Positions 1-11,720 of a stretch of 64,000 nucleotides of DNA are shown here, piece by piece. The stretch is from Flavobacteriaceae bacterium (GTDB taxonomy: Bacteria > Bacteroidota > Bacteroidia > Flavobacteriales > Flavobacteriaceae), in NCBI GenBank assembly GCA_002746415.1, contig NVXD01000007.1, positions 1 to 64,000 of the forward strand. The letters are read 5' to 3'. The translations under genes were made by a program, and so were the position numbers. Below the pieces are notes generated by a model. It was not told the DNA's origin and did no database searches. It worked only from the letters and a program-made list of their open reading frames with translations. Numbering within the stretch: the first letter of the stretch is position 1; the number at the start of each line of letters is the position of its first letter.

Positions 1-724
1 GAATTTCTTCGTAAAATTTGTTTTTCATCATACGAACTGGGGTCAATTCTTTTAAAGTCAGTTTGGTACCACCTTCTTTAGCTTCAACCACTTTTTCTTT
101 AAAAAGTTTATGGGAAGAAGCTTCATGACTGGCTACAAACCGACTTCCTACTTGTACGCCTTCTGCACCCAAAATCATCACAGCCAACATGGCGCTACCT
201 GTTGCAATGCCACCAGCAGCAATTAAAGGAATTGTTATTTTTTCTTTTACAGCTGGGATGAGTGTCAAGGTCGTCGTTTCATCTCTTCCATTATGACCAC
301 CCGCTTCAAAACCTTCTGCAACAATTGCATCCACTTCCGCTGCTTGCGCTTTTAATGCAAAGCTTACACTACTGACCACATGCACTACGGTGATTCCATT
401 TTTTTTTAAGTAAGCCGTCCACGTCTTAGGATTTCCAGCGGAGGTAAACACAATTTTTACGCCTGTCTCAACAATAATATTCATGATTTTATCCAACTCT
501 GGATAAAGCATGGGAACATTAACTCCAAAAGGTTGATCTGTTGCTTGTTGACATTTTTGAATGTGTTCTAGCAGTACATCTGGGTGCATGCTTCCTGCTC
601 CAATGAGTCCAAGTCCGCCTGCATTGGAAACAGCCGACGCCAATCGCCAACCACTATTCCATACCATCCCCGCTTGAATGATGGGGTATTGGATTCCAAA
701 AAGTTGCGTGATTCTATTATGCAT
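1..724 (-). CDS. Nitronate monooxygenase / 2-nitropropane dioxygenase-like flavoprotein (C-terminus cut by window edge)
   Basis: The minus-strand frame is open from the ATG at 722-724 to the window edge, about 241 codons, so the C-terminus is missing. The protein starts MNRITQLFGIQYPIIQAGM, the usual N-terminus of the FMN-dependent nitronate monooxygenase/FabK family, a TIM barrel. Further on it has AEGFEAGGHNG and a glycine-rich IAAGGI segment followed by GAEGVQVGSRF; both are FMN-phosphate and substrate-site signatures of this family. Nitronate oxidation or an enoyl-reductase-like role are both possible; the sequence does not decide. It lies 38 bases downstream of mnmA on the same strand and is probably co-transcribed with it. 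Confidence 0.85.
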   Translation of the reverse strand, partial: MHNRITQLFGIQYPIIQAGMVWNSGWRLASAVSNAGGLGLIGAGSMHPDVLLEHIQKCQQATDQPFGVNVPMLYPELDKIMNIIVETGVKIVFTSAGNPKTWTAYLKKNGITVVHVVSSVSFALKAQAAEVDAIVAEGFEAGGHNGRDETTTLTLIPAVKEKITIPLIAAGGIATGSAMLAVMILGAEGVQVGSRFVASHEASSHKLFKEKVVEAKEGGTKLTLKELTPVRMMKNKFYEEI

Positions 725-762
725 TGTTTTATTTCTATTCTAACGCCCTTGATAGCTCTGAA

Positions 763-1953
763 TTACGATATTACCCCAGAACCAATCAATTCGTCACCTA
801 CATACCAAGCTACAAACTGGCCTTCCGTAATGGCAGACTGTTTTTCTTCAAAATCTACATAAAGTCCATTATCAACCTTATACAAGGTAGCCTTTTGCAA
901 GGCTTGTCGATACCGAATACGCGCCATGACTTCCATAGTTTCATCTACTTTCAGGGCCAAATCTGTACGTACCCAATGCTCTTCTTCATTGGTTACAAAT
1001 AAAGTTCTACGGTACAATCCAGGATGTTTATTCCCCTGACCTGTATAAATAATGTTCTCATCCACATCTGTTTCTATCACATATAAAGGGTCTTTGGTAC
1101 CACCCACATGCAACCCTTTTCGCTGTCCTTTTGTAAAATAATGAGCTCCTTGATGATTACCCATTACTTTACCATCTTCCAAATGATATGTTGGCTTCTC
1201 TGCAAAAAAAGCCAGCTCGGCATTCTTGGTAGCAAATTCTGGGATTGTTTTTTGGTATTGCTCAAAATCTGAAGGAACCTCAACGATGACTCCTTTTTTA
1301 GGTTTCAATTTTTGCTGTAAAAAATCTGGCAGGCGCACCTTTCCTATAAAACAAAGTCCCTGGGAATCTTTTTTATCGGCTGTGATTAAATCCTTGTTAG
1401 CCGCAATTTTTCGCACTTCTGGTTTTGTAAGTTCCCCGATAGGAAAAAGAGTTTTTGCCAATTGGTCTTGTGAAAGCTGACATAAGAAATAGGACTGGTC
1501 TTTGTTGCCATCTGCACCAGCCAATAATTTATAGGTTGCTGTGCCATCATCATTTTTTATAATTCCCTTTCTACAATAATGTCCTGTAGCAACATAATCT
1601 GCCCCTAATTGCAGGGCGATTTTCATAAAAACATCAAACTTTATCTCTCGGTTACAAAGCACATCAGGGTTAGGAGTCCTCCCCTTTTCATATTCATTGA
1701 ACATATAATCCACGATACGTTCTTTGTATTCAGAACTTAAGTCGACCGTTTGAAATGGTATTCCTAATTTTTCAGCTACAATCAATGCATCATGACTGTC
1801 CTCCAACCAGGGGCATTCATCAGAAATTGTCACAGAATCATCGTGCCAATTTTTCATAAACAGCCCAATTACCTCATATCCTTTTTCTTTAAGAAGATAT
1901 GCTGTAACACTGGAGTCTACTCCACCTGAAAGTCCTACAACTACTTTTTTCAT
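763..1953 (-). CDS. mnmA: tRNA-specific 2-thiouridylase MnmA
   Basis: This 396-residue cytoplasmic enzyme makes 2-thiouridine at the wobble position of Lys, Glu and Gln tRNAs. It adenylates U34 and transfers sulfur from a persulfide cysteine. The ATP-binding PP-loop [10 protein letters not shown] sits at residues 7-16. The two catalytic cysteines are visible as Cys100 (NPDVLCN) and Cys201 (GLCFIG), and TGHYCR and KDQSYFL are family motifs. The C-terminal beta-barrel portion follows from about residue 285. Length is normal for the family. A -7-like element (TAATTTTG read on the minus strand, plus positions 1974-1981) lies just upstream, without a clear -33 box. Confidence 0.97.
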   Translation of the reverse strand: MKKVVVGLSGGVDSSVTAYLLKEKGYEVIGLFMKNWHDDSVTISDECPWLEDSHDALIVAEKLGIPFQTVDLSSEYKERIVDYMFNEYEKGRTPNPDVLCNREIKFDVFMKIALQLGADYVATGHYCRKGIIKNDDGTATYKLLAGADGNKDQSYFLCQLSQDQLAKTLFPIGELTKPEVRKIAANKDLITADKKDSQGLCFIGKVRLPDFLQQKLKPKKGVIVEVPSDFEQYQKTIPEFATKNAELAFFAEKPTYHLEDGKVMGNHQGAHYFTKGQRKGLHVGGTKDPLYVIETDVDENIIYTGQGNKHPGLYRRTLFVTNEEEHWVRTDLALKVDETMEVMARIRYRQALQKATLYKVDNGLYVDFEEKQSAITEGQFVAWYVGDELIGSGVIS

Positions 1954-2195
1954 CTTGTTCTAAATTGACCTTGCAAAATTACAAAAAAGAAAAGCAAGCT
2001 CCTCTAATTTGTTAAATTTGAAGGTATTATCCTACATTTATTTTCACACTTATAGTACTGATAAAGTATCAAACAACAAGATGTGAATGGTTAGCATACA
2101 AAAATCAATCCTTGACATCTATTAATTTTTTTTACTTGGGAAATTTAGAATATTGCAGTCCCCAAATCTTACCAAACTAAACTTAACTAATGCAA
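1954..2195. other. Intergenic region upstream of mnmA, no gene seen
   Basis: This gap of about 240 bases separates the mnmA start from the terminator behind yidC. It should hold the mnmA promoter. I see no open frame with coding character and no tRNA-like fold in it. Confidence 0.5.
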
Positions 2196-2224
2196 AAAGC
2201 TCCCTCAGTGATGAGGGAGCTTTT
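2196..2224 (-). terminator. Intrinsic terminator behind yidC (probably bidirectional)
   Basis: A GC-rich stem AGCTCCCTCA/TGAGGGAGCT with a short GTGA-type loop is flanked by A-runs and T-runs on both sides. It lies 25 bases past the yidC stop on the minus strand. Confidence 0.85.
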
Positions 2225-2248
2225 ATTTTATAATCTATTTCGTAAGAT

Positions 2249-4111
2249 TTATCTTTTTCCCTTTTTCTTCTGTTCTTCTGCCTGTTCCATCATTTCACGC
2301 ATCTTCTTTTGGAACTTACCTTCCTTCTTAGGTTTCTTTTTATTCTCCTGGATTTGCGCATGTATCTTGTTATCATCCAGTATAAACTTTTTAATGACCA
2401 ACATAATACCAATGGTAATTAGGTTAGATACAAAATAGTATAAACTCAATCCACTAGCATAATTATTAAAGAAAACAAGCATCATCAATGGTGATAAATA
2501 CATGATGAACTTCATATTAGGCATTCCCGGTTGACTAGGCATGTTCTGTCCTGTGGTCATCATCATATAAAAGAAGATGGCAATAGAAGCAAGTATTGGA
2601 AATAAACTTATATGATCTCCATAAAACGGAATAGAAAAACCATCAGGAAATTGATAAACAGTATCAAAGGAAGAAAGATCATCTGCCCATAAAAATGCTT
2701 TTTGACGCAATGCAAATGAGGTCGGGAAAAACATAAACAAGGCATAGAATATTGGCATTTGCAATAACGCTGGCATACATCCACTCATTGGGTTTACACC
2801 TGCCTTACTGTTCAGCTTCATAGTTTCTTGCTGTCTCTTGGTTGCATTGTCCTTATACTTTTCATTGATTTCAGCAATCTCCGGCTTAAGCACTTTCATT
2901 TTTGCTTGAGACAAGTAGGACTTATATGTAAGCGGTGACATGACCAAACGAATCAAAATAGTCATGATTACAATGGCAATACCATAAGGTAAAAATGAGC
3001 TTAAGAAGGTATATAATGGGGTAAACGCATACCGATTGATCCATCCAAAAATTCCCCATCCGAATGGTATGGAATCTACCAAGCCTAATTCTTTATATTC
3101 TGATAACACAGCAACATCTGTTGGTCCATAATACCAATTCATGTTTTGTGATATTTCACCACCAACAATATTTAGTGGCATTTTAGAATGGTATTCCTTC
3201 GTATAAGCCAAAGTCTTATCTTCTTCTTCTACAAGATTTTTAGAACTTAGTTCTGCAGTTTCAAACGGAGTTTTTGTCGCTAAAATAGAGCTAAAGAAAT
3301 GTTGCCTGTAGGACAACCACTTTATATCTTCCTCTGTCTCTTCATCATCACTACTTTCAGATAGCTTGCTAATTTTACCATCCTCGTGGTTATATGTTAA
3401 ACGTGTATATCTGTTTTCATATTGAACACTTTTATTATGGCGTATTCCTTTTAAATCCCATTCTAAATTTACAGGTTGACTACTATTGATAACCCCATTC
3501 AATCCTTGGGAACGAATTGTAAAATCTACCAAATAATCATTTGGTTTCATTTCATATCTAAATTCCAAAAATTGAGTAGGAGATATTTTTGTCTTCATTG
3601 AAAGGACTTGGTTGTCGCCATTTTTTGTCATGGATGGTTCGAAAGGCATGTCCTTGGTGTGCAGTACTCTATTATCTGTTGTAGAAAAGTTAAGTCCAAA
3701 AGTAGCATTACCATCTTTAACCAGATACACAGGTACTGAATCATGAGTGACAAAATTCTTCATTTTGGCCTCAATAATCTGCCCTCCTTTGTTACTTACC
3801 TCCAAATACACCAAATCATTCTCCAGTACAGTGGTACCTTCTGATGGGTTGGTAAATCCAAAAGCTCCTAAAGCGTTTTTATAATTTGCTACAGTTGTAG
3901 AATCTTGAAGGTTGATTGAAGTAGGTGTAGTAGTCTGTTGGACTTGGACCTCTTCTATCTTGGCTGCTTCTTCCGCAACTTTCTCCGCTTCAATATTTTG
4001 TGCCTCAATCTCTTCTGGTGTTGGCTGATTTTGGTAAAACATAAAAATCAGTATTCCAAAAATCAGTACAAATCCAATTATCGAATTTATATCCAGTTTC
4101 TTTTCTTCCAT
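2249..4111 (-). CDS. yidC: Membrane protein insertase YidC
   Basis: The 620-residue product inserts and folds inner-membrane proteins with or without SecYEG. An N-terminal transmembrane segment spans about residues 8-25. A large periplasmic beta-domain follows (about 80-340). The conserved 60-kDa insertase core (about 350-590) carries PYGIAIVIMTILIRLVMSPL and the substrate-groove region NPMSGCMPALLQMPIFYALF. The C-terminus is a strongly basic tail rich in lysine, which in other YidC proteins contacts ribosomes. Size and order match Bacteroidota YidC. A -7 element TATATTTG (minus strand, 4159-4166) lies between this gene and pyrG, so it may have its own promoter. Confidence 0.97.
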   Translation of the reverse strand: MEEKKLDINSIIGFVLIFGILIFMFYQNQPTPEEIEAQNIEAEKVAEEAAKIEEVQVQQTTTPTSINLQDSTTVANYKNALGAFGFTNPSEGTTVLENDLVYLEVSNKGGQIIEAKMKNFVTHDSVPVYLVKDGNATFGLNFSTTDNRVLHTKDMPFEPSMTKNGDNQVLSMKTKISPTQFLEFRYEMKPNDYLVDFTIRSQGLNGVINSSQPVNLEWDLKGIRHNKSVQYENRYTRLTYNHEDGKISKLSESSDDEETEEDIKWLSYRQHFFSSILATKTPFETAELSSKNLVEEEDKTLAYTKEYHSKMPLNIVGGEISQNMNWYYGPTDVAVLSEYKELGLVDSIPFGWGIFGWINRYAFTPLYTFLSSFLPYGIAIVIMTILIRLVMSPLTYKSYLSQAKMKVLKPEIAEINEKYKDNATKRQQETMKLNSKAGVNPMSGCMPALLQMPIFYALFMFFPTSFALRQKAFLWADDLSSFDTVYQFPDGFSIPFYGDHISLFPILASIAIFFYMMMTTGQNMPSQPGMPNMKFIMYLSPLMMLVFFNNYASGLSLYYFVSNLITIGIMLVIKKFILDDNKIHAQIQENKKKPKKEGKFQKKMREMMEQAEEQKKKGKR

Positions 4112-4203
4112 GTAAAATAAGCTATAGTTGTTCTTGGTGTTTTCTACTTTTCAGTTTGCAAATATATATCCAATTGTGCATTTTATGCCAAACTGACACT
4201 AGT

Positions 4204-5853
<1,650 letters not shown>

Positions 5854-5866
5854 TTACCAATAGATA

Positions 5867-6109
5867 TCAGGGCTTATTCATGGGAAAATCTTTTTGAACT
5901 TTTCTAATTAATGGCTCCAATCCATTAATCTTTATTTCTAACATGCCTTTCAACAAGTTGCCCAATTTCCCTTCTGGAAACCCTTCTCGCCTAAACCAAA
6001 TCAAATAAGGTTCTGGCAAGTCTAACAAATACCTTCCTTTAAATTTTCCAAATGGCATTCTATAATGGGCAAGTTCAATAAGTTTTTCCCTATCTGGTTC
6101 AATTATCAT
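5867..6109 (-). CDS. DUF3820 family protein
   Basis: This 80-residue protein matches the small DUF3820 family, recognisable by the core MPFGKFKGRYLLDLPEPYLIWF. In some bacteria the family is called a putative quorum-sensing-regulated virulence factor, but its function is not established. There is no signal peptide or membrane segment. It stands 49 bases upstream of pyrG on the same strand and could share its transcript. Confidence 0.85.
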   Translation of the reverse strand: MIIEPDREKLIELAHYRMPFGKFKGRYLLDLPEPYLIWFRREGFPEGKLGNLLKGMLEIKINGLEPLIRKVQKDFPMNKP

Positions 6110-6323
6110 TCTAAAAAGTTAAAACACAAATTTAAAGAATCATGTTCAAAAAGACTTGTTTGCGAATGCATGTTTTTAAACATAAATTTTATTGATAGCT
6201 TTTTGTTCTTCATTCTGTCCTTTTAACCAGCGTAATTACATCTTGAGCTTGGTTTTTATTTACAACCTATAAATCATATTTAAATATAAAAATATATCTT
6301 TAAAGGGTAAATAATACCAATAC

Positions 6324-7193
6324 ATGAAACGTAGAAAATTTATTACCGCCACAGCTGTAGCATCAGTTGGGGCAATGACCATTAAAACCGCTTCTGCAGC
6401 AGAAGCCCCAGCAACAATTGCTTCTGAATTAAAGAACAACATCAATCATAGTGCTTGCCGGTGGTGTTATAAGGGTTTTCCTTTGGAAGAACTTGCACAA
6501 CACTTTAATAAAATAGGTATCAAAGCTATGGATTTAGTAGGTCCAGAAGATTGGCCGATACTAAAAAAATACAACATCCACGCTTCTATGTGTTGGGGCG
6601 CAGAGCTTGGCCTTACAGAAGGTTTTAATGACCCGAAGCACCATGAGCAATTGATTAAGAATTATACAGAAATGATTCCTAAAGTAGCAGAAGCCGGATA
6701 TACCAATCTTATCTGTTTTAGTGGCAACAGAAAAGGAATGAACGATTTGGTGGGACTACAAAACTGTGTAGATGGTCTTAAAGAATTAATACCCTTAGCA
6801 GAAAAACATGGTGTTGTTTTACAAATGGAACTCCTAAACTCCAAAGTAAACCACAAGGATTACATGTGCGACAATACACTTTGGGGCGTAGAACTATGCA
6901 GAAGATTAGGTTCTGAGAACTTTAAATTGTTATATGATATCTACCATATGCAGATTATGGAAGGAGATATCATTAGAAACATACAAGATTATCACCAATA
7001 TTTAGGTCATTATCACACGGGAGGAAACCCTGGTCGAAATGAAATTGATGATACTCAAGAACTGTTCTACCCTGCTATCATGAAAGCCATACTAAAAACT
7101 GGATTTACAGGCCACGTAGCACAAGAATTTGTTCCTTCATGGGAAGATAAAATTGCCGCTTTAAAGCAAGGAGTTACTATTTGTGATGTATAA
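6324..7193 (+). CDS. Tat-exported hydroxypyruvate isomerase-like / sugar phosphate isomerase-epimerase TIM barrel
   Basis: The 289-residue protein begins MKRRKFITATAVASVGAM, a twin-arginine signal (RRKFIT) ending near the Ala-Ser-Ala site at residues 23-25. The mature part is an AP-endonuclease-2-type TIM barrel. It resembles hydroxypyruvate isomerase (Hyi): LLNSKVNHKDYMCDN, KLLYDIYHMQIMEGD and GHVAQEF carry the Glu/Asp/His metal-site residues of that family. Exported versions are common in marine Bacteroidota and their substrate is uncertain. The gene has no co-directional neighbour, so context does not help. Confidence 0.87.
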   Translation: MKRRKFITATAVASVGAMTIKTASAAEAPATIASELKNNINHSACRWCYKGFPLEELAQHFNKIGIKAMDLVGPEDWPILKKYNIHASMCWGAELGLTEGFNDPKHHEQLIKNYTEMIPKVAEAGYTNLICFSGNRKGMNDLVGLQNCVDGLKELIPLAEKHGVVLQMELLNSKVNHKDYMCDNTLWGVELCRRLGSENFKLLYDIYHMQIMEGDIIRNIQDYHQYLGHYHTGGNPGRNEIDDTQELFYPAIMKAILKTGFTGHVAQEFVPSWEDKIAALKQGVTICDV

Positions 7194-7340
7194 ATTTCGC
7201 AGCATTTAGTTGCCAAGAAATCACAAATTAAAAATTGCTTTCAATCTGGTTTAGAGGCAGAACTATATGAATGGTATGGTTCTGCCGCTTTATCAGAATA
7301 CCTTGAACGCTCCAATAAGGTTTGGAAGATTAAGTTTTAG
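7194..7340 (+). pseudogene. Possible degenerate coding remnant in frame behind the isomerase gene
   Basis: Directly after the stop at 7191-7193 the same frame stays open for 48 codons. It ends with a natural-looking tail (SEYLERSNKVWKIKF then stop). Composition looks like a flavobacterial protein end, but there is no start codon and I do not recognise the family. Chance openness cannot be excluded. Confidence 0.25.
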
Positions 7341-7360
7341 TCATTCCCTTTTAGAAAATG

Positions 7361-7891
7361 CTATTGGGCTAAAATAACATTGATTTTTTTATTCCAATCA
7401 AATTGCTTTTCTATATTTCTAGAAAAATCGGTCTCCAAATCGTATCGTTCTTGATAGTCATTTAGCTCTTTTAAGAGGTCTTTATAAATTGCCCTTACCT
7501 CTTTTTTAATATTCAGACTAAAGGTTAGTTCATCTAATCGTTTTTGCAATTTTCTGGCAAATAACTCGGAAATATCAAAGTGAAGCTGCTCATGGCCCAA
7601 AATGATATCATCACAAAACGCTGCATTATACCATGATTGGTCTGGATAGAAATATGTATTTATTACAAAATCAACCTCAACCTCATTACCCCTTGCCAAA
7701 CTAGAAAAATTATAACTAATACCACTAGCGGTAATTGCAGCTGCTTTAGAACCTCGCTTAGGTTTTCCCCTAAAATCTTTCCAACTTAATTTTCTTTCTT
7801 TTGTCCAAGGAATAGTAACATACTCTTGTGCAGAGACACAACATATTGAACAAATAAATGCAAGCAGCAATGTGTTTCTTATAACACTCAT
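7361..7891 (-). CDS. Secreted DUF922-type putative zinc metalloprotease
   Basis: The 176-residue product has a signal peptide ending around VSAQ (residue 22). A conserved tryptophan-rich start follows (IPWTKERKLSWKDFRG). The segment GHEQLHFDISE contains HExxH, the zinc-binding and catalytic motif, as in the DUF922 predicted Zn-dependent protease family. Downstream is a lysine- and leucine-rich helical part. The gene follows the LysM protein gene by 32 bases on the same strand and is probably co-transcribed, which suggests an envelope role; no substrate can be named. Confidence 0.75.
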   Translation of the reverse strand: MSVIRNTLLLAFICSICCVSAQEYVTIPWTKERKLSWKDFRGKPKRGSKAAAITASGISYNFSSLARGNEVEVDFVINTYFYPDQSWYNAAFCDDIILGHEQLHFDISELFARKLQKRLDELTFSLNIKKEVRAIYKDLLKELNDYQERYDLETDFSRNIEKQFDWNKKINVILAQ

Positions 7892-7923
7892 TTTTTTTGA
7901 ATCAAAAAAAAGTTTTCAAATTG

Positions 7924-10095
7924 TTATTCAAGTTTTTCTGGGGTAACTTCTATCACCCTCATTTCTTCATATTTCAAAATGTAGGAAGCACTATTAGAAT
8001 ATCCTGAAATCATGTCTCTACCATAATTAAACTTGCTCCCTGTATATTCCGTTTCTCCAATTAATTTGGACACTTCAAATAAATCATTCTTATAAGCAAG
8101 CTTCAATAATAGGTCATAAGCAATATCAAAACCTCTTATAGCATATCTATCAGGCTTTGTACCAAAACGTTTTTCATACATCTTCATAAAAGAATTATTA
8201 GAAATGTCTTTATTATAGGAAGGATACGTAAAATTAAGTTTGGATAAATGACTGCTAGATATCACATCATGCTCAAAGCCCTTGTTTTTATTTGTAGTGA
8301 ACATTCTTACTAGGGTAGTATCGCTTTTCGCAGAATTCAAAATAGAACTTACACTGGAGACCACCTTAAAATTATCAGTTTCTAAAAAGACCCAGTTCTC
8401 TTTTTCTTCAGACAACTTTGTTCTGAAATTTTCAATATCAAGGGAAATATTATTTTTTAACGCTAGCACTTGTGTTGCTGGAAAACGCTCCATAATTTTC
8501 TCTTTGGCCTTTTTCCCACTTTCGTCAGCAATAACAATAATATTCTCCCCGGTAAATGTTCTTTCTACAAAAGAAAGCATTTTATCTCTTAGAATACTAT
8601 CGGACGGCATGGAGAAAAACACATTGTCAAGACTTAAATCACTGGATGAGGCACTAGGCGCAATCACTGGCACTTCATAATTAGATGCCTGCACAGCAAC
8701 CTCTTTCAATAATTTTGGATCTAAAGGACCTAAAATAGCACTGACATTCATTAAATTCTCTCTTAGAAGAATTTCTTTTACTTTTATTTGACTTCTTCCA
8801 GTGTCATATGTTTTTACATCTACTGATATTCCAAGTTTTTTTATGGAATCCAAAGCAATCAAGGTCCCTGAATATAATCCAAGGGCATACTTTATATCAT
8901 TCCGCTTTTGAATGATTTTCTTGATTTCTTCTGTATCATTAATATCTATTCTATCCAATAGAAAAGGTAGCATTACCAATAATTTTGGCTTGTTCATGGT
9001 ATTGATACTATCCAACAGACTAATTTTATCTAATATCAAAGAATTTTTCACTTCTAAATCTCCCATTTTATCTTTGGGCAATTTAAGAACCATTCCCGCT
9101 TTAAGACCATTGATTAAATCTGGATTAAGGTCTAAAAGCTCCCTATAGGTAACTCCCATGTTACGCGTTAATGAATATTCTGTTTGCTTGGGTTTTACCA
9201 CATAAAAAATATAGTTGTCCGTATTTACTTCATGGGCGACAACTTTCTTTTGTGGTATACGAAGTACCATTCCTTCTTTAAGTCCTCCTCTTTCAACAAT
9301 TTCAGGATTCAATTTCATTAACTCCTCTGCTGAAACTCCAAACTCTTCTTTAAGACGGAAAAAACCAATTGCCTTTGGAACGGTATATGAAAAATATAGT
9401 TGTACTTCCTGCTCTTCCAAGGAACTCCCCTTTGGTTTTGGTAATTTTAATTCCTGACCCTCAGCCAAGCTATCATCGTTTTTAGGAAGCTGTGGGTTTA
9501 ACACCAACAAACTATCTATCGTAATACCGTATCTATAGGCAATACTCCATCTTGTTTCCTTGGGTTGTACAGCGTAGGTCTCATAATCATCTTCATTCAA
9601 TGCATTTTCGTCATTGGGGTCTATTCTTAAATATTTTGGAATTTTTAAACGCATTCCTTTTTTAAGTTGAACGGAATATAAATCTCTATTATACCTTTTA
9701 ATATCTTCTTGTGTGATATGATAGCGTTGAGAAATTCCATAAAGTGTTTCTCTTTTTCGCACTTTATGCTTTAAAAAACCTATAGGTTCTTGCTGAACAA
9801 TGGGTTCTTCTTTTTCACTAGTAACTTCATTTGTATTTGAAGAAATTACAGGATTTGATGTGTTGGCAGCCAACGGGATAACTAATATTGTATTTGCTCT
9901 TAATACATCTCCATGTTTTATTTCCTTATTATAAGAAAGAATATTATAGGGCGTAACTTTGTATTGTTTGGCTATACTCTCAATTGTTTCCCCATCTTTA
10001 ACTGCATGGGTAACAAATTGCTGCGCCAAAGCTTTAAAGCTAAACAACAATAACATTGTAATTAACAATACCGATTTCAGAGACGTTTTCTTCAT
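7924..10095 (-). CDS. LysM-repeat protein fused to a periplasmic binding protein-like domain
   Basis: Translation from the ATG at 10093-10095 gives a 723-residue secreted protein with a signal peptide ending near SFKALAQQ. Four or five LysM-like repeats follow between about residues 25 and 345, marked by VKDGETIESIAKQY, VRKRETLYGISQRY, VQPKETRWSIAYRY and VVKPKQTEYSLTRN. Residues from about 370 on resemble a type 1 periplasmic binding protein, the leucine/amino-acid-sensing fold (VSAILGPLDPKLLKEVAVQ, PVIAPSASSSDLSL). An upstream in-frame ATG at 10107 would overlap guaA; the chosen start lies two bases from the guaA stop. Such fusions occur across Bacteroidota and are presumed to bind peptidoglycan, but the ligand is unknown. 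Confidence 0.8.
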   Translation of the reverse strand: MKKTSLKSVLLITMLLLFSFKALAQQFVTHAVKDGETIESIAKQYKVTPYNILSYNKEIKHGDVLRANTILVIPLAANTSNPVISSNTNEVTSEKEEPIVQQEPIGFLKHKVRKRETLYGISQRYHITQEDIKRYNRDLYSVQLKKGMRLKIPKYLRIDPNDENALNEDDYETYAVQPKETRWSIAYRYGITIDSLLVLNPQLPKNDDSLAEGQELKLPKPKGSSLEEQEVQLYFSYTVPKAIGFFRLKEEFGVSAEELMKLNPEIVERGGLKEGMVLRIPQKKVVAHEVNTDNYIFYVVKPKQTEYSLTRNMGVTYRELLDLNPDLINGLKAGMVLKLPKDKMGDLEVKNSLILDKISLLDSINTMNKPKLLVMLPFLLDRIDINDTEEIKKIIQKRNDIKYALGLYSGTLIALDSIKKLGISVDVKTYDTGRSQIKVKEILLRENLMNVSAILGPLDPKLLKEVAVQASNYEVPVIAPSASSSDLSLDNVFFSMPSDSILRDKMLSFVERTFTGENIIVIADESGKKAKEKIMERFPATQVLALKNNISLDIENFRTKLSEEKENWVFLETDNFKVVSSVSSILNSAKSDTTLVRMFTTNKNKGFEHDVISSSHLSKLNFTYPSYNKDISNNSFMKMYEKRFGTKPDRYAIRGFDIAYDLLLKLAYKNDLFEVSKLIGETEYTGSKFNYGRDMISGYSNSASYILKYEEMRVIEVTPEKLE

Positions 10096-10097
10096 AA

Positions 10098-11627
10098 TTA
10101 TTCCCATTCTATTGTAGCAGGTGGTTTAGAGCTTATATCATATACTACTCTATTAACGCCTTTTACTTTATTTATGATATCATTTGACGTTTTTTGCAAA
10201 AACTCATATGGAAGGTTTACCCAATCAGCGGTCATACCATCTGTACTTTCCACAGCTCGTAAAGCTACACATTTTTCATAGGTACGTTCATCTCCCATTA
10301 CTCCCACACTATTTACGGGTAAAAGCATGGCTCCGGCCTGCCAAACCTTATCATAAAGTCCCCATTCTTTTAATCCATTGATAAAAATAGCATCAACTTC
10401 TTGTAAAATTTTCACTTTATCTGCTGTAATATCACCCAATATTCTAATAGCCAATCCCGGTCCTGGAAAGGGATGTCTTCCTAAAATAGATTTTGCCATA
10501 TGCATGCTAGCACCTACTCTACGCACCTCATCCTTAAACAACATTTTTAAAGGCTCCACTACTTTTAATTTCATATAATCTGGTAACCCACCTACATTAT
10601 GATGACTTTTTATGGTTGCGGAAGGTCCTCCTGTTACCGAAACAGATTCAATTACATCTGGATAAATGGTTCCTTGTGCCAACCATTTTGCATTTTCCAC
10701 CAAGTGTGACTCATCGTCAAAAACCTCAATAAACACTCTACCAATTATCTTACGTTTCTTTTCTGGATCACTCTCTCCAGCCAATTCATCCAAAAAGCGT
10801 GCCGAAGCATCTACTCCTTTTACATTAAGCCCCATTCCCTCATACTGCTCCAGCACTTCACTAAACTCATTCTTTCTTAGCAAACCATTGTTGACAAAAA
10901 TACAGTACAAATTCTTTCCTATTGCCCTATGCAAAAGCATGGCAGCAACACTGGAGTCAACACCTCCAGAAAGTCCTAAAATGACTCTATCATCACCCAA
11001 TTTCTCTTTTAAATCTGCTACAGTAGTATCCACAAAAGAATCGGGTGTCCAAGTTTGTTCCAAACCAGCAATATGTACCAAGAAGTTTTCCAATAATTGT
11101 TTTCCGTCAGTGGTATGGTAGACTTCTGGATGGAACTGTATAGCGTACGTTTGTTCACCTTCAATCTTATAGGCAGCAAACTCAACATCATCCGTACTCG
11201 CTAATTTTACTGAATTATCTGGTAATTCTTTAATGGTATCACTATGACTCATCCAAACTTGTGCGCCAACAGTAATTTTATTTAGCAATTCGTTTTCATT
11301 AATATAGGTCAAATTAGCCCTGCCATATTCCCTAGTATTGGAAGGAGAAACATTACCACCACCAAAATGTGCCAAATATTGTGCACCATAGCACACACCC
11401 AATAAAGGGATTTTTCCTTTTATTTCTGAAAGTTCAGGATGAGCAACATCATTTCCTCTAACTGATAAAGGACTACCAGACAAAATCACTGCATTAAAAC
11501 TGGAAATGTCTTTTGGTGGATTGTTATATGGATGTATTTCTGAATATATATTGAGCTCTCTTACCCTACGCCCAATAAGTTGTGTGAATTGTGATCCGAA
11601 ATCTAAAATTAAAACCTTGTTTTGCAT
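10098..11627 (-). CDS. guaA: GMP synthase (glutamine-hydrolysing)
   Basis: This 509-residue enzyme amidates XMP to GMP. The N-terminal class I glutaminase domain has the nucleophile cysteine in GVCYGAQ and the His-Pro-Glu in QFHPEVYHT. The ATP pyrophosphatase domain has the PP-loop [12 protein letters not shown], and the C-terminal dimerisation domain ends KPPATIEWE as in other GuaA proteins. The ATG at 11625-11627 is preferred over an upstream TTG at 11642. A -7 element TATTTTTG (minus strand, 11631-11638) lies only three bases before that ATG, so the mRNA may be leaderless or nearly so. Confidence 0.97.
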   Translation of the reverse strand: MQNKVLILDFGSQFTQLIGRRVRELNIYSEIHPYNNPPKDISSFNAVILSGSPLSVRGNDVAHPELSEIKGKIPLLGVCYGAQYLAHFGGGNVSPSNTREYGRANLTYINENELLNKITVGAQVWMSHSDTIKELPDNSVKLASTDDVEFAAYKIEGEQTYAIQFHPEVYHTTDGKQLLENFLVHIAGLEQTWTPDSFVDTTVADLKEKLGDDRVILGLSGGVDSSVAAMLLHRAIGKNLYCIFVNNGLLRKNEFSEVLEQYEGMGLNVKGVDASARFLDELAGESDPEKKRKIIGRVFIEVFDDESHLVENAKWLAQGTIYPDVIESVSVTGGPSATIKSHHNVGGLPDYMKLKVVEPLKMLFKDEVRRVGASMHMAKSILGRHPFPGPGLAIRILGDITADKVKILQEVDAIFINGLKEWGLYDKVWQAGAMLLPVNSVGVMGDERTYEKCVALRAVESTDGMTADWVNLPYEFLQKTSNDIINKVKGVNRVVYDISSKPPATIEWE

Positions 11628-11720
11628 GCGCAAAAATAGCAATTTGTACTATTCCGTAAAGTATCTTTTAGCGATATTTAACAAGTAGTTATCAATAGCT
11701 AATTTTAGACCTCCAATTTA

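Noticed and set aside
11640-11642. Earlier TTG start for guaA
   Set aside because: It would add five residues not seen in GuaA proteins and lies upstream of the probable promoter element.
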